In this document: piece by piece, positions 54,926 through 63,288 of the stretch
Numbering within the stretch: position 1 is the stretch's first letter
Layout: the number at the start of each line of letters is the position of its first letter
Assembly: GCF_900107375.1 (NCBI RefSeq)
Contig: NZ_FNPT01000010.1
Location: 1-64,000, forward strand
Length of the DNA stretch: 64,000 nucleotides
DNA from: Lysobacter sp. yr284
GTDB lineage: Bacteria; Pseudomonadota; Gammaproteobacteria; Xanthomonadales; Xanthomonadaceae
Direction: 5' to 3'
Made by a program: the position numbers and the translations under genes
Notes under the pieces: model-generated
What the model was told of the DNA's origin: nothing
The model's input: the letters and a program-made list of their open reading frames with translations, nothing else
Database searches by the model: none

Positions 54926-55165
54926 ATGCGCACCACCGCCCTTGCATTCGCCCTGCTGATCGCCGCGACCGCGGCCTTCAGCGCCCCGTCGTTCGCGCGC
55001 GAGAAGTCCTACCAGGCGTGCAGCCCGCCGTTCTCCGGCCCGCCGTTCTGCCAGCCGCCGCTGAGCCAGGGCGAGCTGTCCTCCGGCACCGACCGGCGCG
55101 CCACCACCAAGGCGCCGACCCAGGCGCCGCGCTCGGCGCCGCAGCCGTCCACCGCGAAGAAGTGA
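54926..55165 (+). CDS. Small secreted Pro-rich protein, 79 aa
   Basis: A GAAGGAA site precedes the ATG. The signal peptide covers about residues 1-24 (ending PSFA). The short mature part has two cysteines (QACSPPF, PPFCQPP) in a Pro-rich patch and a Thr/Ala/Pro/Lys tail. No family is recognised. A terminator follows 54 bp after the stop. Confidence 0.65.
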   Translation: MRTTALAFALLIAATAAFSAPSFAREKSYQACSPPFSGPPFCQPPLSQGELSSGTDRRATTKAPTQAPRSAPQPSTAKK

Positions 55166-55218
55166 TCCAGCGCCGAAGGCGACGGGGCATCCGCCTCGTC
55201 GCCCGGCCGGGCCAAGCA

Positions 55219-55246
55219 AGCCGATGACGCCGTCATCGGCTTTTTT
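55219..55246 (+). terminator. Rho-independent terminator
   Basis: The stem GCCGATGAC / GTCATCGGC with a short loop is followed by TTTTTTCTTG. It terminates the transcript of the small secreted protein gene. Confidence 0.92.
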
Positions 55247-55390
55247 CTTGTCCGAAATCATGCGCCGGCGCCCCGCTGCGCTTGCTCGCCGGCACCGCCT
55301 CGAACATGTAAACGTCCTACGACCGCTTCGATGCCGTCATCCTGCTCAACGCGAGCAAGGACTGCCGGCCGCGATGCCTGCGCCTGGGCG

Positions 55391-56374
55391 CTACGGCGCG
55401 ACCGTCGCCGCAGGCCCGACCGCGGCCGCCTGCGCGTCGCCTTCGTCGCCCGACACCGCCGCCAGGAAGCTAGCCGACGGCGCGAAGAACAGCGAACCGG
55501 TGACCGCGCGGCTGAAGTCCAGCAGGCGGTCGTAATTGCCCGGCGGGTTGCCGACGAACATGTTCTCCAGCATGCGCTCGATCCGCCGCGGCTGGCGCGC
55601 GTAGCCGATGAAGTAGGTGCCGAACTCGCTCTTGCTGGCGTCGCCGAACGGCATGTTGTCGCGCACGATGCTGAGCTCTTCGCCGTTCTCCTCGATCACC
55701 GTCAGCACGTTGTGCGCGTACGAGGGCTTGGCCGCGTCGTCGAGCTCGACGTTGGACAGCTTGTGCCGGCCGACGATGCGCTCCTGCTGCTCCACCGGCA
55801 CCGACTCCCAGCCCTTGAGGTCGTGCAAGTACTTCTGCACGATCACGTAGCTGCCGCCGGCGAAGCTCGCGTCCTCGGCGCCGACCAGGGCCGCGTCCAG
55901 CGCTTCCTGGTCGACCGGGTTCTCGGTGCCGTCGACGAAGCCGAGCAGATCGCGCTGGTCGAAGTAGCGAAAGCCGTGCACTTCCTCGGCAGTGGCCACC
56001 GCCTCGCCGAGCCGCGCGAGGATCTGCGCGGTCAGCTCGAAACACAGGTCCATGCGCTCGGCGCGGATGTGGAACAGCAGGTCGCCGGGCGTGGACACGG
56101 CGCGGTGCTTGCCTTCGATGGCGCGGAACGGATGCAGGTCCGCCGGCTTGGGCGCGCCGAACAAGCGCTGCCAGGCCGCATCGCCGAACCCCAGGATGCA
56201 GGACAGGCGGCCGTCGGGATCGCGGAAACCGACCGAACGCAGCAGCCCGGCGAGGTCGGCGCACAACGCGCGCACGGTTTGCCGATGCTGCGCCTGCGGC
56301 CGCAGGGTCACCACCAGGAACACGGCCGAACGGGTCAGGCCCGCCACGATGGGTTGGGAAACGATGGCTGCCAC
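55391..56374 (-). CDS. DyP-type heme peroxidase
   Basis: This protein of about 327 aa belongs to the dye-decolorising peroxidase family (YfeX-like). It shows the family GxxDG motif in DLLGFVDGTENPVD, IVGRHKLSNVELDD, the proximal heme region, and SIVRDNMPFGDASKSEFGTY with the distal Arg. It should reduce H2O2 with a heme cofactor in the cytoplasm. No ATG is available near the conserved start; GTG at 56374 after an AGAGG site gives MAAIVSQPIVAGLTRSAVFL. No signal peptide is seen. An encapsulin gene is not adjacent. Confidence 0.9.
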   Translation of the reverse strand: MAAIVSQPIVAGLTRSAVFLVVTLRPQAQHRQTVRALCADLAGLLRSVGFRDPDGRLSCILGFGDAAWQRLFGAPKPADLHPFRAIEGKHRAVSTPGDLLFHIRAERMDLCFELTAQILARLGEAVATAEEVHGFRYFDQRDLLGFVDGTENPVDQEALDAALVGAEDASFAGGSYVIVQKYLHDLKGWESVPVEQQERIVGRHKLSNVELDDAAKPSYAHNVLTVIEENGEELSIVRDNMPFGDASKSEFGTYFIGYARQPRRIERMLENMFVGNPPGNYDRLLDFSRAVTGSLFFAPSASFLAAVSGDEGDAQAAAVGPAATVAP

Positions 56375-56580
56375 GATCTGCCTCTGTGCGCTGCGAAGGG
56401 GGCCAGGATTCGATGAATGCGCGAGGCGTCCGGCGCGCCATCGAACGGCGGATCGGCCGATGATAGCGCCGCGGCGGGCGAACGCCGCGCGAGGACGCGC
56501 GCGCACTGGCCGGCCCGGCGGTTTGAGCCGCGCGCCCGGGCGATGCTAGATTCGGACCGGACCCGATACGGACAGCGAGC

Positions 56581-56790
56581 ATGCGACAGCGAGGCGACCT
56601 TCCTGAATCTGCGCCCGGACCGGCCGACGCCGGCCAGGACGCGGGCGCGATGGCGCCGGCGTGGCCGCGCGAGCCGATCAGCGCGCAACGTTTGCGCGAC
56701 GCCGAAGTGGCGCAGGCCCAGGCCACGCTCAAGCGCGAATTGGTGCGCGTCTACGCGCAGTCTTGCGGGGCCTGCAAGCCCAGGCAATGA
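56581..56790 (+). CDS. Small hypothetical protein, 69 aa
   Basis: The frame has GC-rich third codon positions and a helical, charged second half (RLRDAEVAQAQATLKRELVR), ending in a C-x-x-C pair (SCGACKPRQ). No family is recognised, and the ribosome site is weak. It could be a real small gene between two minus-strand genes or a chance frame. Confidence 0.4.
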   Translation: MRQRGDLPESAPGPADAGQDAGAMAPAWPREPISAQRLRDAEVAQAQATLKRELVRVYAQSCGACKPRQ

Positions 56791-56844
56791 AGGCGGCGAC
56801 GGCCGGCGTCCGGGCCGGCGCACTCGCGGCCCGGCCCCGCGCGA

Positions 56845-57534
56845 TCAGGCCTGCGCGCGTTGCGCCTCGCGCTCGCGCAACAGATCGCCCACCCTGACGA
56901 ACCCGTAGCCCTGCGCGCGCAGCGCCGGCACCAGTTCGCGCACGATCTCGACGATGCGCGGGCGCGCGCGGCCGTGTTCGTCGTCGCCGTCGTGCAGCAG
57001 CACGATCGCGCCGGGATGGGCCTGCGCCAGCACCGCGCCGGACACGCAGTCGACATGGCCGGGCGCATCTGGTTCGAGCCAGTCGCAAGGATCGATCGAC
57101 CAACCGGCGACGGTGTAGCCGTGGCGCGCCAGCAGGTCGACCTGGTCGGCGCGGATTTCGCCGAACGCCGGGCGGTACAGGCGCGCCGACAGCGCGTCGG
57201 CGCCGGCGCGGCGCAACTCGGCGGCGGCCGGCGCGACTTCGTCGTGCAACAACGCGTCCGCGCCCAGGCCGCTAGCGTCGGCGTGGCTCATCGAATGATT
57301 GGCCAGTTCGTGGCCGTCGGCGAGCATGCGCGCGCTCAGCCACGGCACCGCGCGCAGCAGCCGGCCGACGCAGAAGAAGGTCGCGGCGACGTCGAGTTCG
57401 CGCAGCGCCGCCAGCAGCGCCGGGGTGGCCTGGCCCGGCCCGTCGTCGAAGCTCAGCGCGATCGCGCGCCGGCGCGGCAGGCCGCGGCCGAGATAGGCGC
57501 GCGGGCGCTGCGCGAGGAAGGCGTGATAGTCCAT
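56845..57534 (-). CDS. Polysaccharide deacetylase (NodB-like)
   Basis: This 229-aa protein has the CE4/NodB fold: IALSFDDGPG with D30/D31, HELANHSMSHADAS with the metal-binding His pair, YRPAFGEIRADQVD, VAGWSIDPCDW and IVLLHDGDDEHGR. It should remove acetyl groups from an N-acetylglucosamine polymer or oligomer with a divalent metal. The gene starts 7 bp after a processive glycosyltransferase gene on the same strand, so the two likely act on one product. No signal peptide is seen, which suggests a cytoplasmic substrate or a missed leader. Confidence 0.88.
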   Translation of the reverse strand: MDYHAFLAQRPRAYLGRGLPRRRAIALSFDDGPGQATPALLAALRELDVAATFFCVGRLLRAVPWLSARMLADGHELANHSMSHADASGLGADALLHDEVAPAAAELRRAGADALSARLYRPAFGEIRADQVDLLARHGYTVAGWSIDPCDWLEPDAPGHVDCVSGAVLAQAHPGAIVLLHDGDDEHGRARPRIVEIVRELVPALRAQGYGFVRVGDLLREREAQRAQA

Positions 57535-57541
57535 GCGCGCC

Positions 57542-58807
57542 TCAGCGGGTCATCCAGCTCTTGCGGCCGCCGCGCAGTTCGTCGAGCAGGCCGATCAGGT
57601 TGGCCGGCAGCAACAGCGCGTCGATGACGGTGTTGTAGACCGACACCAGCAACAAGTCGGCCAGGCCCAACTGCAGCCGCTCGCGCGCGTGCAGCACCGA
57701 GACGAAGTTCAGCGCGGCCATCAGCAGCCAGTTCAGCGCCGCCACCGCCAGCAGCGCGTGGCTGCGGTAGAACAAGGCGCCGGCGATCAACAACAGCAGG
57801 GTCGGCACCAGCGCCGACTGCGCCCACAGCAGCCACCACGGCAGCATCTTCATGGTCCGCGCCCACGAGATGCCCCAGGCCACCCGGAACGATTCCAGGC
57901 GCCCGCGCGCCCAGCGCCGGCGCTGGCGGAACAGGCCCATCAGCGTGGTCGGGCAGATCGTGTAGGCGACCGCGTCCGGCGCGTAGGCGATGGAATAGCC
58001 GTGGGCGAGCGCGCGCCAGGTCCAGGCGATGTCCTCCACCAGCCACTCGCCCCAGCCGCCGAGTTCGCGGATGACCTGGGTGCGGTGCAGCGAGAACGCG
58101 CCGGCCACGACGTTGACCGAACCGAGCTTGCTCTGCACGTAGCGGATCGCCGCCAGCGCGCCGATGTGCTCGTAGAACTGCAGCCGGTGCAGCCACGACT
58201 GGTGGCGGCCGGCCGGCACGATCAGCCCGCAGGCGGCGGCGTGGCGCGGCGAGGAATACAAGGCCTCGACCGCGCTGCGCAGCGCGCCGGGCGCGATCAC
58301 GGTATCGCTGTCGATCACCGTGACCACGTCCGAGTCCGGCGACAGCCGCGGCAGCGCCGCGTCCAGCGCCAGGCCCTTGGCGCCGCCGTTGCGCTCGCGG
58401 GCGATGAACTCGTAGCGCTTGCCGCGCGGCTGCGCCAGCCACTGCGCGACCGCGGCGGCGGTGGCGTTGGTGGAGCCGTCGTCGACCAGCAGCACCTCGA
58501 CCGGGCCGGGGTACTCGCTGCGTTCGATCGACTCCAGCGTGCACAACAGCGAGCGTTCGGGTTCGTTGTAGAACGGCACCAGGATCGATACGAACGGATA
58601 GCGCGCCAGCGCGCGCGGCGGCGACCGCCGCAGTTGCCGCCAGCACGCCCAGCCGGCCAGGAACAGCAGGCAGGCGAGCAGTATCAGGGTGGAGAAGCCG
58701 ACCACGCCGGTCAGCACGAACTGGCTGAGGACCAGGTGGTCGAGCGCGAGCCGGTCGAGGACGAATTGGCCGAAGCCGGGGCGATCGGGAACGAACGTAG
58801 TGGGCAT
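57542..58807 (-). CDS. Membrane family 2 glycosyltransferase (NodC/PgaC-like)
   Basis: This 421-aa protein has a membrane segment at about residues 33-55, a GT2 domain (YPFVSILVPFYNEPE; LLVDDGSTNATAA; VVTVIDSDTVIAPG; EWLVEDIAWTWRA; QRRRWARG for the QxxRW motif) and two to three C-terminal membrane helices. This is the hallmark of processive beta-glycan synthases such as NodC, PgaC or hyaluronan synthase. Followed 7 bp later by a NodB-like deacetylase. The pair probably makes and deacetylates a GlcNAc-type glycan; the full Pga or Nod system is not in the window. Confidence 0.9.
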   Translation of the reverse strand: MPTTFVPDRPGFGQFVLDRLALDHLVLSQFVLTGVVGFSTLILLACLLFLAGWACWRQLRRSPPRALARYPFVSILVPFYNEPERSLLCTLESIERSEYPGPVEVLLVDDGSTNATAAAVAQWLAQPRGKRYEFIARERNGGAKGLALDAALPRLSPDSDVVTVIDSDTVIAPGALRSAVEALYSSPRHAAACGLIVPAGRHQSWLHRLQFYEHIGALAAIRYVQSKLGSVNVVAGAFSLHRTQVIRELGGWGEWLVEDIAWTWRALAHGYSIAYAPDAVAYTICPTTLMGLFRQRRRWARGRLESFRVAWGISWARTMKMLPWWLLWAQSALVPTLLLLIAGALFYRSHALLAVAALNWLLMAALNFVSVLHARERLQLGLADLLLVSVYNTVIDALLLPANLIGLLDELRGGRKSWMTR

Positions 58808-59195
58808 GGGGCGAGCGGCATCCGGCGAATCGCGAACGCGACGGCGCGGCGCTGGCGCGCGCGACGCTGCGTTTCGCAAGGGTCTGGTTTGGCAGACCGG
58901 ACGCGTCGATACGGGCCGCGCGATGCGGACCCGCACGCCAGGTGCTGAAGCGGACAGGCAAAGCGGACGAAACGACTGCGGTGGGGGAACGCTTGCGGAT
59001 GAAACGATTCGCGGGCGTCGTGCATGCGCTGCATCGCGACGGCGATTCGGATCCAGGCGCCGTCCGCGCGGCGCGAGCGCGATGCATGGCCGCGCTTTCG
59101 CAAGCAAGAATGAAAGCTGGACACGATTTAATCTGTGACGCCGCCATGCAGTTCCGCGAAACCTGCGCGTGTTCGCGCTCGACACGCGTTCGCGC
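58808..59195. other. Intergenic region without a recognised gene
   Basis: These 388 bp separate the divergent glycosyltransferase and methyltransferase genes and should hold both promoters. GC is lower around 59101-59160 (AAGCAAGAATGAAAGCTGGA). No repeat of the dispersed families and no convincing reading frame are seen. Confidence 0.45.
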
Positions 59196-59936
59196 ATGGG
59201 AGAAGAATCGACGCGCCCCGCCCGCGCCGAGCCCGCCTTCATGCCGACCACCGCTTCCGTTTCCGATTCCAATTCCGATCCCGCCGCCTTCCACCCGCGC
59301 TTCGACATCGGCGCGCAACGCATGGACTGCGGACGCGAGCCGCACGTGGACACCCACCAGGCCGCCGACGCGCGCGCGACCTGGCCGCTGCTCGACTACT
59401 CCGAGTGCGAACCCACCGACGACCAGGCGGCGATCAACCGCTGGCTGCAGGCCGCCGCGCTGGACGGCGCCGCGGTGCTGCACGTGGGCACCGGCAACTC
59501 CTCGGTCGCGCGCCTGCTCGACGGCCGCGCGCGGGTGGTCTCGGTCACCGTCGCCCGCGGCGAGTTCGAGCACGCCCAGTCGCTGGGCCTGCACGACTAC
59601 CGCGTGCACCTGCTCAACAAGCACGGCCTGGAATTCGGCGAGCGCTTCGCCGCGGCCAGCTTCGACTGCATCCTCGACAACAACCTGGCCAGCTTCGCCT
59701 GCTGCCAGCGCCACCTGGAGCGCTATTTCGAGGCCCTGGCGCGGCTGCTGCGGCCCGACGGTTTCGTGCTCACCCATTGGCAGGGCATGCAGTGGACGCT
59801 GGACGTCGGCGTGGACGACGTCGAGCCGGCGTGGCGCCTGGACGCGGGCAAGCTGGAGGCGATCGCCGCCGCGTTCGGGCTGGCGACCACGCGCGAAGGC
59901 GACCTGTTCTTCCTGCGCCGCGCGGCGCGCGGCTGA
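59196..59936 (+). CDS. Probable SAM-dependent methyltransferase
   Basis: This protein is about 246 aa. Motif I is unusual, AAVLHVGTGNSSVARLL (about residues 96-112; H-V-G-T-G-N in place of D/E-x-G-x-G). The rest keeps the fold: FAAASFDCILDNNLASFACC, then ARLLRPDGFVLTHWQGMQW. It may be a methyltransferase on an unknown substrate. The start is unclear: 59196 ATG is used, 59169 GTG and 59241 ATG are options with no strong ribosome site. It is 16 bp before the MFS gene, so the two are likely in one operon. Confidence 0.7.
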   Translation: MGEESTRPARAEPAFMPTTASVSDSNSDPAAFHPRFDIGAQRMDCGREPHVDTHQAADARATWPLLDYSECEPTDDQAAINRWLQAAALDGAAVLHVGTGNSSVARLLDGRARVVSVTVARGEFEHAQSLGLHDYRVHLLNKHGLEFGERFAAASFDCILDNNLASFACCQRHLERYFEALARLLRPDGFVLTHWQGMQWTLDVGVDDVEPAWRLDAGKLEAIAAAFGLATTREGDLFFLRRAARG

Positions 59937-59952
59937 GCGCGCCCGCGTGCGC

Positions 59953-61293
59953 ATGCGCCGGCAGCGCCATCCGGCCGCGCGGCTGTGGCGGATCGGCCGG
60001 CGCGACCCGCGCCCGCGGTGGCTGCTGCTCGACAACCTGATCACCACCTTCGGCGCCGCGTTCACCCTGATCGCGCTGCCGTTCCTGGTCATGCGCCTGA
60101 GCGGCCGCGCGCTCGACCTCGGCGCAACCGCGGCGATCGAGGCGCTGCCGAGCCTGCTGTTGCTGTTCTGTTTCCGCGGCGCGCTCGATCGCCTCGACCC
60201 GGCGCGCCTGCTGTGGTGGTGCCGGGCCGCGTACGTGCTGCTCAACGCCACCCTCGCCGTCGCCACCTGGACCGGGGCCATCGGCTTGCCGCTGATCTAC
60301 GCGCTGGCGCTGATCGGCGGGCTGGTGTGGGCGGTGGCCTACCCCGCCGGCCGCGCCTGCTTCGGGCTGTACCTGCGCCGCGGCCTGCTGGCGCCGGCCA
60401 ACGCGCTGTTCGCGGTCGCCTCCAGCGTGGCGATGATGGCGATGCCGATGCTCGCCGGCGGCCTGATCCTGGCGTCGTCCGGCCCGCACGCGCTGGCCGC
60501 GGCGTTCGCGCTGGATGCGCTGTGCGTGGCCGCGTCGCTGCCGCTGATCGCGGCGCTGCGCAAACGCGGGCCGGCGCGCGGGCGCGAGGCCACGGCGCTG
60601 GCCGAAAGCGCGGCCGCGGACGGCCCGCCGCTGGCCGCGCCGTCGCCCGCCGCCGGCGACGTTCCGCGCAGCTATTACCTCTATCTGCTCGCCAGCACCG
60701 TGCTCGCGTTCGGCCCGGTGCAGATCCTGCTGCCGGTGCTGCTCGTGCAACGCCGCGACCCGGCGTATCTGGCGATCTACGCCGCCCAGTTCGCCGGCAT
60801 CGCCGTGGCCGCCTCGGCGGCGGCGCGACGGGTGCCGACGGCGATGGCCGACACCCTGCGCGGCGTGGTGCTGTGCTGGGTCGGCGCCGCCTGCGCCTAC
60901 GCCCTGCTCGGCGCCGCGGCCGATGCGCCCAAGGGCGCCGCGCTGGCGGCGGCGCTGCTCGGCTTCGGCCTGCTCGCGGCGGCGTCCAACCACTACGGCA
61001 TCCGTTCGCTGTCGTGGCTGCAGCGCAGCGCCGACCCGCGCCGCATGGGCCGCGAGATGACCTGGTTCTCGGCCGCGACGATGGGCGCGATGCCGCTGTC
61101 CTCGCTCGCCGTCGGCGTGGCGGTGGATCGCCTGCGCTGGAGCGGCGCCGCGCAGGCGCTGGCCGCGGCCACCGCGCTGGCCGCGCTCGCAGCCGCGCCG
61201 CACCTGCTGCGCCTGCAACGCCGCGCGCCGCAGCGCGCGCAGGACGAAACGGCCGCGCCGCCGGCCACCGGCGACGGCGCGGCCGCCCGTTGA
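59953..61293 (+). CDS. MFS transporter
   Basis: This 446-aa protein has about 12 membrane segments in two halves separated by a polar loop at about residues 200-235 (RKRGPARGREATALAESAAA). GLVWAVAYPAGRACFGLYLR and LPSLLLLFCFRGALDRLDPA contain the positive loop residues usual for the family. It resembles MFS exporters of unknown substrate. Start ATG 59953 is used; GTG 59947 is an alternative. It may export a product modified by the upstream methyltransferase. Confidence 0.82.
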   Translation: MRRQRHPAARLWRIGRRDPRPRWLLLDNLITTFGAAFTLIALPFLVMRLSGRALDLGATAAIEALPSLLLLFCFRGALDRLDPARLLWWCRAAYVLLNATLAVATWTGAIGLPLIYALALIGGLVWAVAYPAGRACFGLYLRRGLLAPANALFAVASSVAMMAMPMLAGGLILASSGPHALAAAFALDALCVAASLPLIAALRKRGPARGREATALAESAAADGPPLAAPSPAAGDVPRSYYLYLLASTVLAFGPVQILLPVLLVQRRDPAYLAIYAAQFAGIAVAASAAARRVPTAMADTLRGVVLCWVGAACAYALLGAAADAPKGAALAAALLGFGLLAAASNHYGIRSLSWLQRSADPRRMGREMTWFSAATMGAMPLSSLAVGVAVDRLRWSGAAQALAAATALAALAAAPHLLRLQRRAPQRAQDETAAPPATGDGAAAR

Positions 61294-61297
61294 CCGC

Positions 61298-62800
61298 TCA
61301 GGACGCGGTCTTCTTCGCCGCCGGCGCGCGCGCGCACGCCGGCGCCGCGGCGCCGGCCAGGCGCTTGGGATCGGGCTTGCAGGCATAGCCCTGGCCGCCG
61401 GTGCCGACCGGCTCGGTGCCGACCCGCTCGTAGGCGTCGATCAGGATCGGTTTCAGCGACACGTTCTGCGGCGGATAGGCCACGCGCTGGGCCTTGGGTT
61501 GCCACGGAATCGCGCAGGTGGTGGCGCCGGCCGGATCGGTCTGCACCAGGTACACGTCCTGCGGATCGGCGCCTGCGTCGCGGTCGATGAAGGTGCTGCC
61601 GGCCAGCAGCAGCCGGTCGGGCGCCTTGAGGTCGATCGACACCAGCATCTCGCGCCCGGCGCCGAAGTAATTCATCGATCCGGTCGCCGGCAGCAGGCTG
61701 GACGTGCGCGCGCCGAGCGCGGCGCCGAACTCGGGCACGCCGCGGGTCGCGGCGATGGCCAGGATGCTGTCGTCGCTGCTGCGGTCCAGCGCTTCGACCA
61801 CGTCGTAGGCGCGGATCGAAGTGGTCTTGGGATCGGACCAGAACGCCTGCGCCAGCACCTTGCAGCCGACCGGTTCGAACCGCGCCAGATAGACCTGGGT
61901 GGCGCCGTCGGCGGGGTTGGACTGCAGGCCGACCAGCGCCGACTGGCCGAAGTAGCCCGGCGCGCGCAACGCGGTAATGCCATGGAACAGGGCGTGTTGC
62001 TTGTCGGCGTTGTTGAGCGTGCTCGCGCACACCGGCGTGCCGCTGATGTCGGTGCGCAGCAACAGCGCGCCCATCAGGCCGGCGCCGTTGGTGGTGTTGC
62101 CGGCCACCACCAGGTCGTCGGCCAGGCCGGTCGCGGCGACGTTCTGCGCGAGCGCGCGCAGGCGCACCTCCGGCCAGCGCGAACCGCCGTCGTAGAACTG
62201 GTTCCACAACAGCCCGCCGCCGGCGTCCAGGCGCGCGATGCGGCCGAACTTGCGGCGCGCGTCGCGGCTGATTTCCTCGCCGACCAGGTACAGGGTCTCG
62301 CCGCGGTCCGGCGCGCTCTCGATCAGGTCCAGGCCGACCGCGTTCTGGCCTTCGACCCGGTTGCCGAGCACGCTGGTCCAGGCCGGCCGGCCTTCGCAAT
62401 CGACCTGCAGCACGTAGATGCGGTCGGTGCTGCCGCCGTACTGGACCGCGCCGGTGATGGCGAAGCCGCGGCCGCTGCTGAGCTCGATCACCGCCTCGCC
62501 GCGGCTGCGCTTGCTGCCGCCGATGTAATACGCGGCCTGCCAAATCAGGTTGCCGTTGTCGTCGGCGCGGCTGAGCTGGGCGAGTTGGGTATCGCCGGCC
62601 TGGCGGGTGCCGACGGTGATCGAACCCGGTCCGCAGGCGCGGGTGGCCTTCACGTCCCAGCCCGAATCGGCCGGCTCGGGATCGCCGTAATAGGCTTCGA
62701 AGTTCTGCGCCTGGGCGAGCGGCGCGGCCAGCAGCAGGGAAATCGCCAGCGCCAAAGCGCAGCGGCGCGAACCGCAAGAGCTACGTTCCATCGTGTCCAT
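61298..62800 (-). CDS. Secreted beta-rich protein of unknown function
   Basis: This 500-aa protein has a signal peptide (about residues 14-31, ending LAQAQ). The mature part has repeated beta-strand units such as DRIYVLQVDCEGRPAWTSVL, RKFGRIARLDAGGGLLWNQF and DPQDVYLVQTDPAGATTCAI. These end in a hydrophobic-x-D/C-G turn, as in beta-propeller proteins of the PQQ/SBBP-repeat kind. It has several Cys that could pair. No catalytic motif is seen. It is convergent with the MFS gene, only 4 bp apart. Confidence 0.75.
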   Translation of the reverse strand: MDTMERSSCGSRRCALALAISLLLAAPLAQAQNFEAYYGDPEPADSGWDVKATRACGPGSITVGTRQAGDTQLAQLSRADDNGNLIWQAAYYIGGSKRSRGEAVIELSSGRGFAITGAVQYGGSTDRIYVLQVDCEGRPAWTSVLGNRVEGQNAVGLDLIESAPDRGETLYLVGEEISRDARRKFGRIARLDAGGGLLWNQFYDGGSRWPEVRLRALAQNVAATGLADDLVVAGNTTNGAGLMGALLLRTDISGTPVCASTLNNADKQHALFHGITALRAPGYFGQSALVGLQSNPADGATQVYLARFEPVGCKVLAQAFWSDPKTTSIRAYDVVEALDRSSDDSILAIAATRGVPEFGAALGARTSSLLPATGSMNYFGAGREMLVSIDLKAPDRLLLAGSTFIDRDAGADPQDVYLVQTDPAGATTCAIPWQPKAQRVAYPPQNVSLKPILIDAYERVGTEPVGTGGQGYACKPDPKRLAGAAAPACARAPAAKKTAS

Positions 62801-63199
62801 GTCGGCCTCGTGTGCGGAAACTTCCGCGAAGGGGCCGGCGCGCCGCGCGGACGCGCCAGCGATACGTGAGCGGGCAGGCCGGACGCTCGAACCAAGGGCC
62901 TGCGCGGACGCCCGGGCTGCACGGACGGCGCGTCGCGCAACCGCGGCGTGCCTGGCATGAGCGTTCGCGTCTCGACCTTAGCGCCGCGGCGCGCGGCGGC
63001 GTAGGACCGTTGCGGGCAGGAAACGGGACGCGCCGGGAAGCTTTCGCAGCGCGCGCGGGCACGGCTTGCGACGCAGGTGGCGGTTCGGCGTTAAAGCGCG
63101 CGCTGGGTCACGCCGGCGGTCATGGCGGGTTCGCGGGCGGTGGCGGTGGCGGCGGTTCCAGCGGCATCGGCTATCGCAGCGGCGTCGGCGGTCGTATTG
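62801..63199. other. Intergenic region before the repeat pair
   Basis: These 399 bp are very GC-rich with no convincing frame. They should carry the promoter of the secreted beta-rich protein gene. A REPIN-like pair follows at 63200. Confidence 0.4.
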
Positions 63200-63265
63200 G
63201 CGCGGTCGCGGCTCGCGCCGCTCCTACATGGGCGACCTGTAGGAGCGGCGCGAGCCGCGACCGCG
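63200..63265. repeat. Inverted pair of GTAGGAGCGGCGCGAGCC repeats
   Basis: A minus copy (63200-63226) and a plus copy (63239-63265) are inverted with 12 bp between, a compact REPIN-like hairpin 23 bp after the GH92 stop. Confidence 0.88.
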
Positions 63266-63288
63266 AACCCGCACGCCCGCAACGCGGC

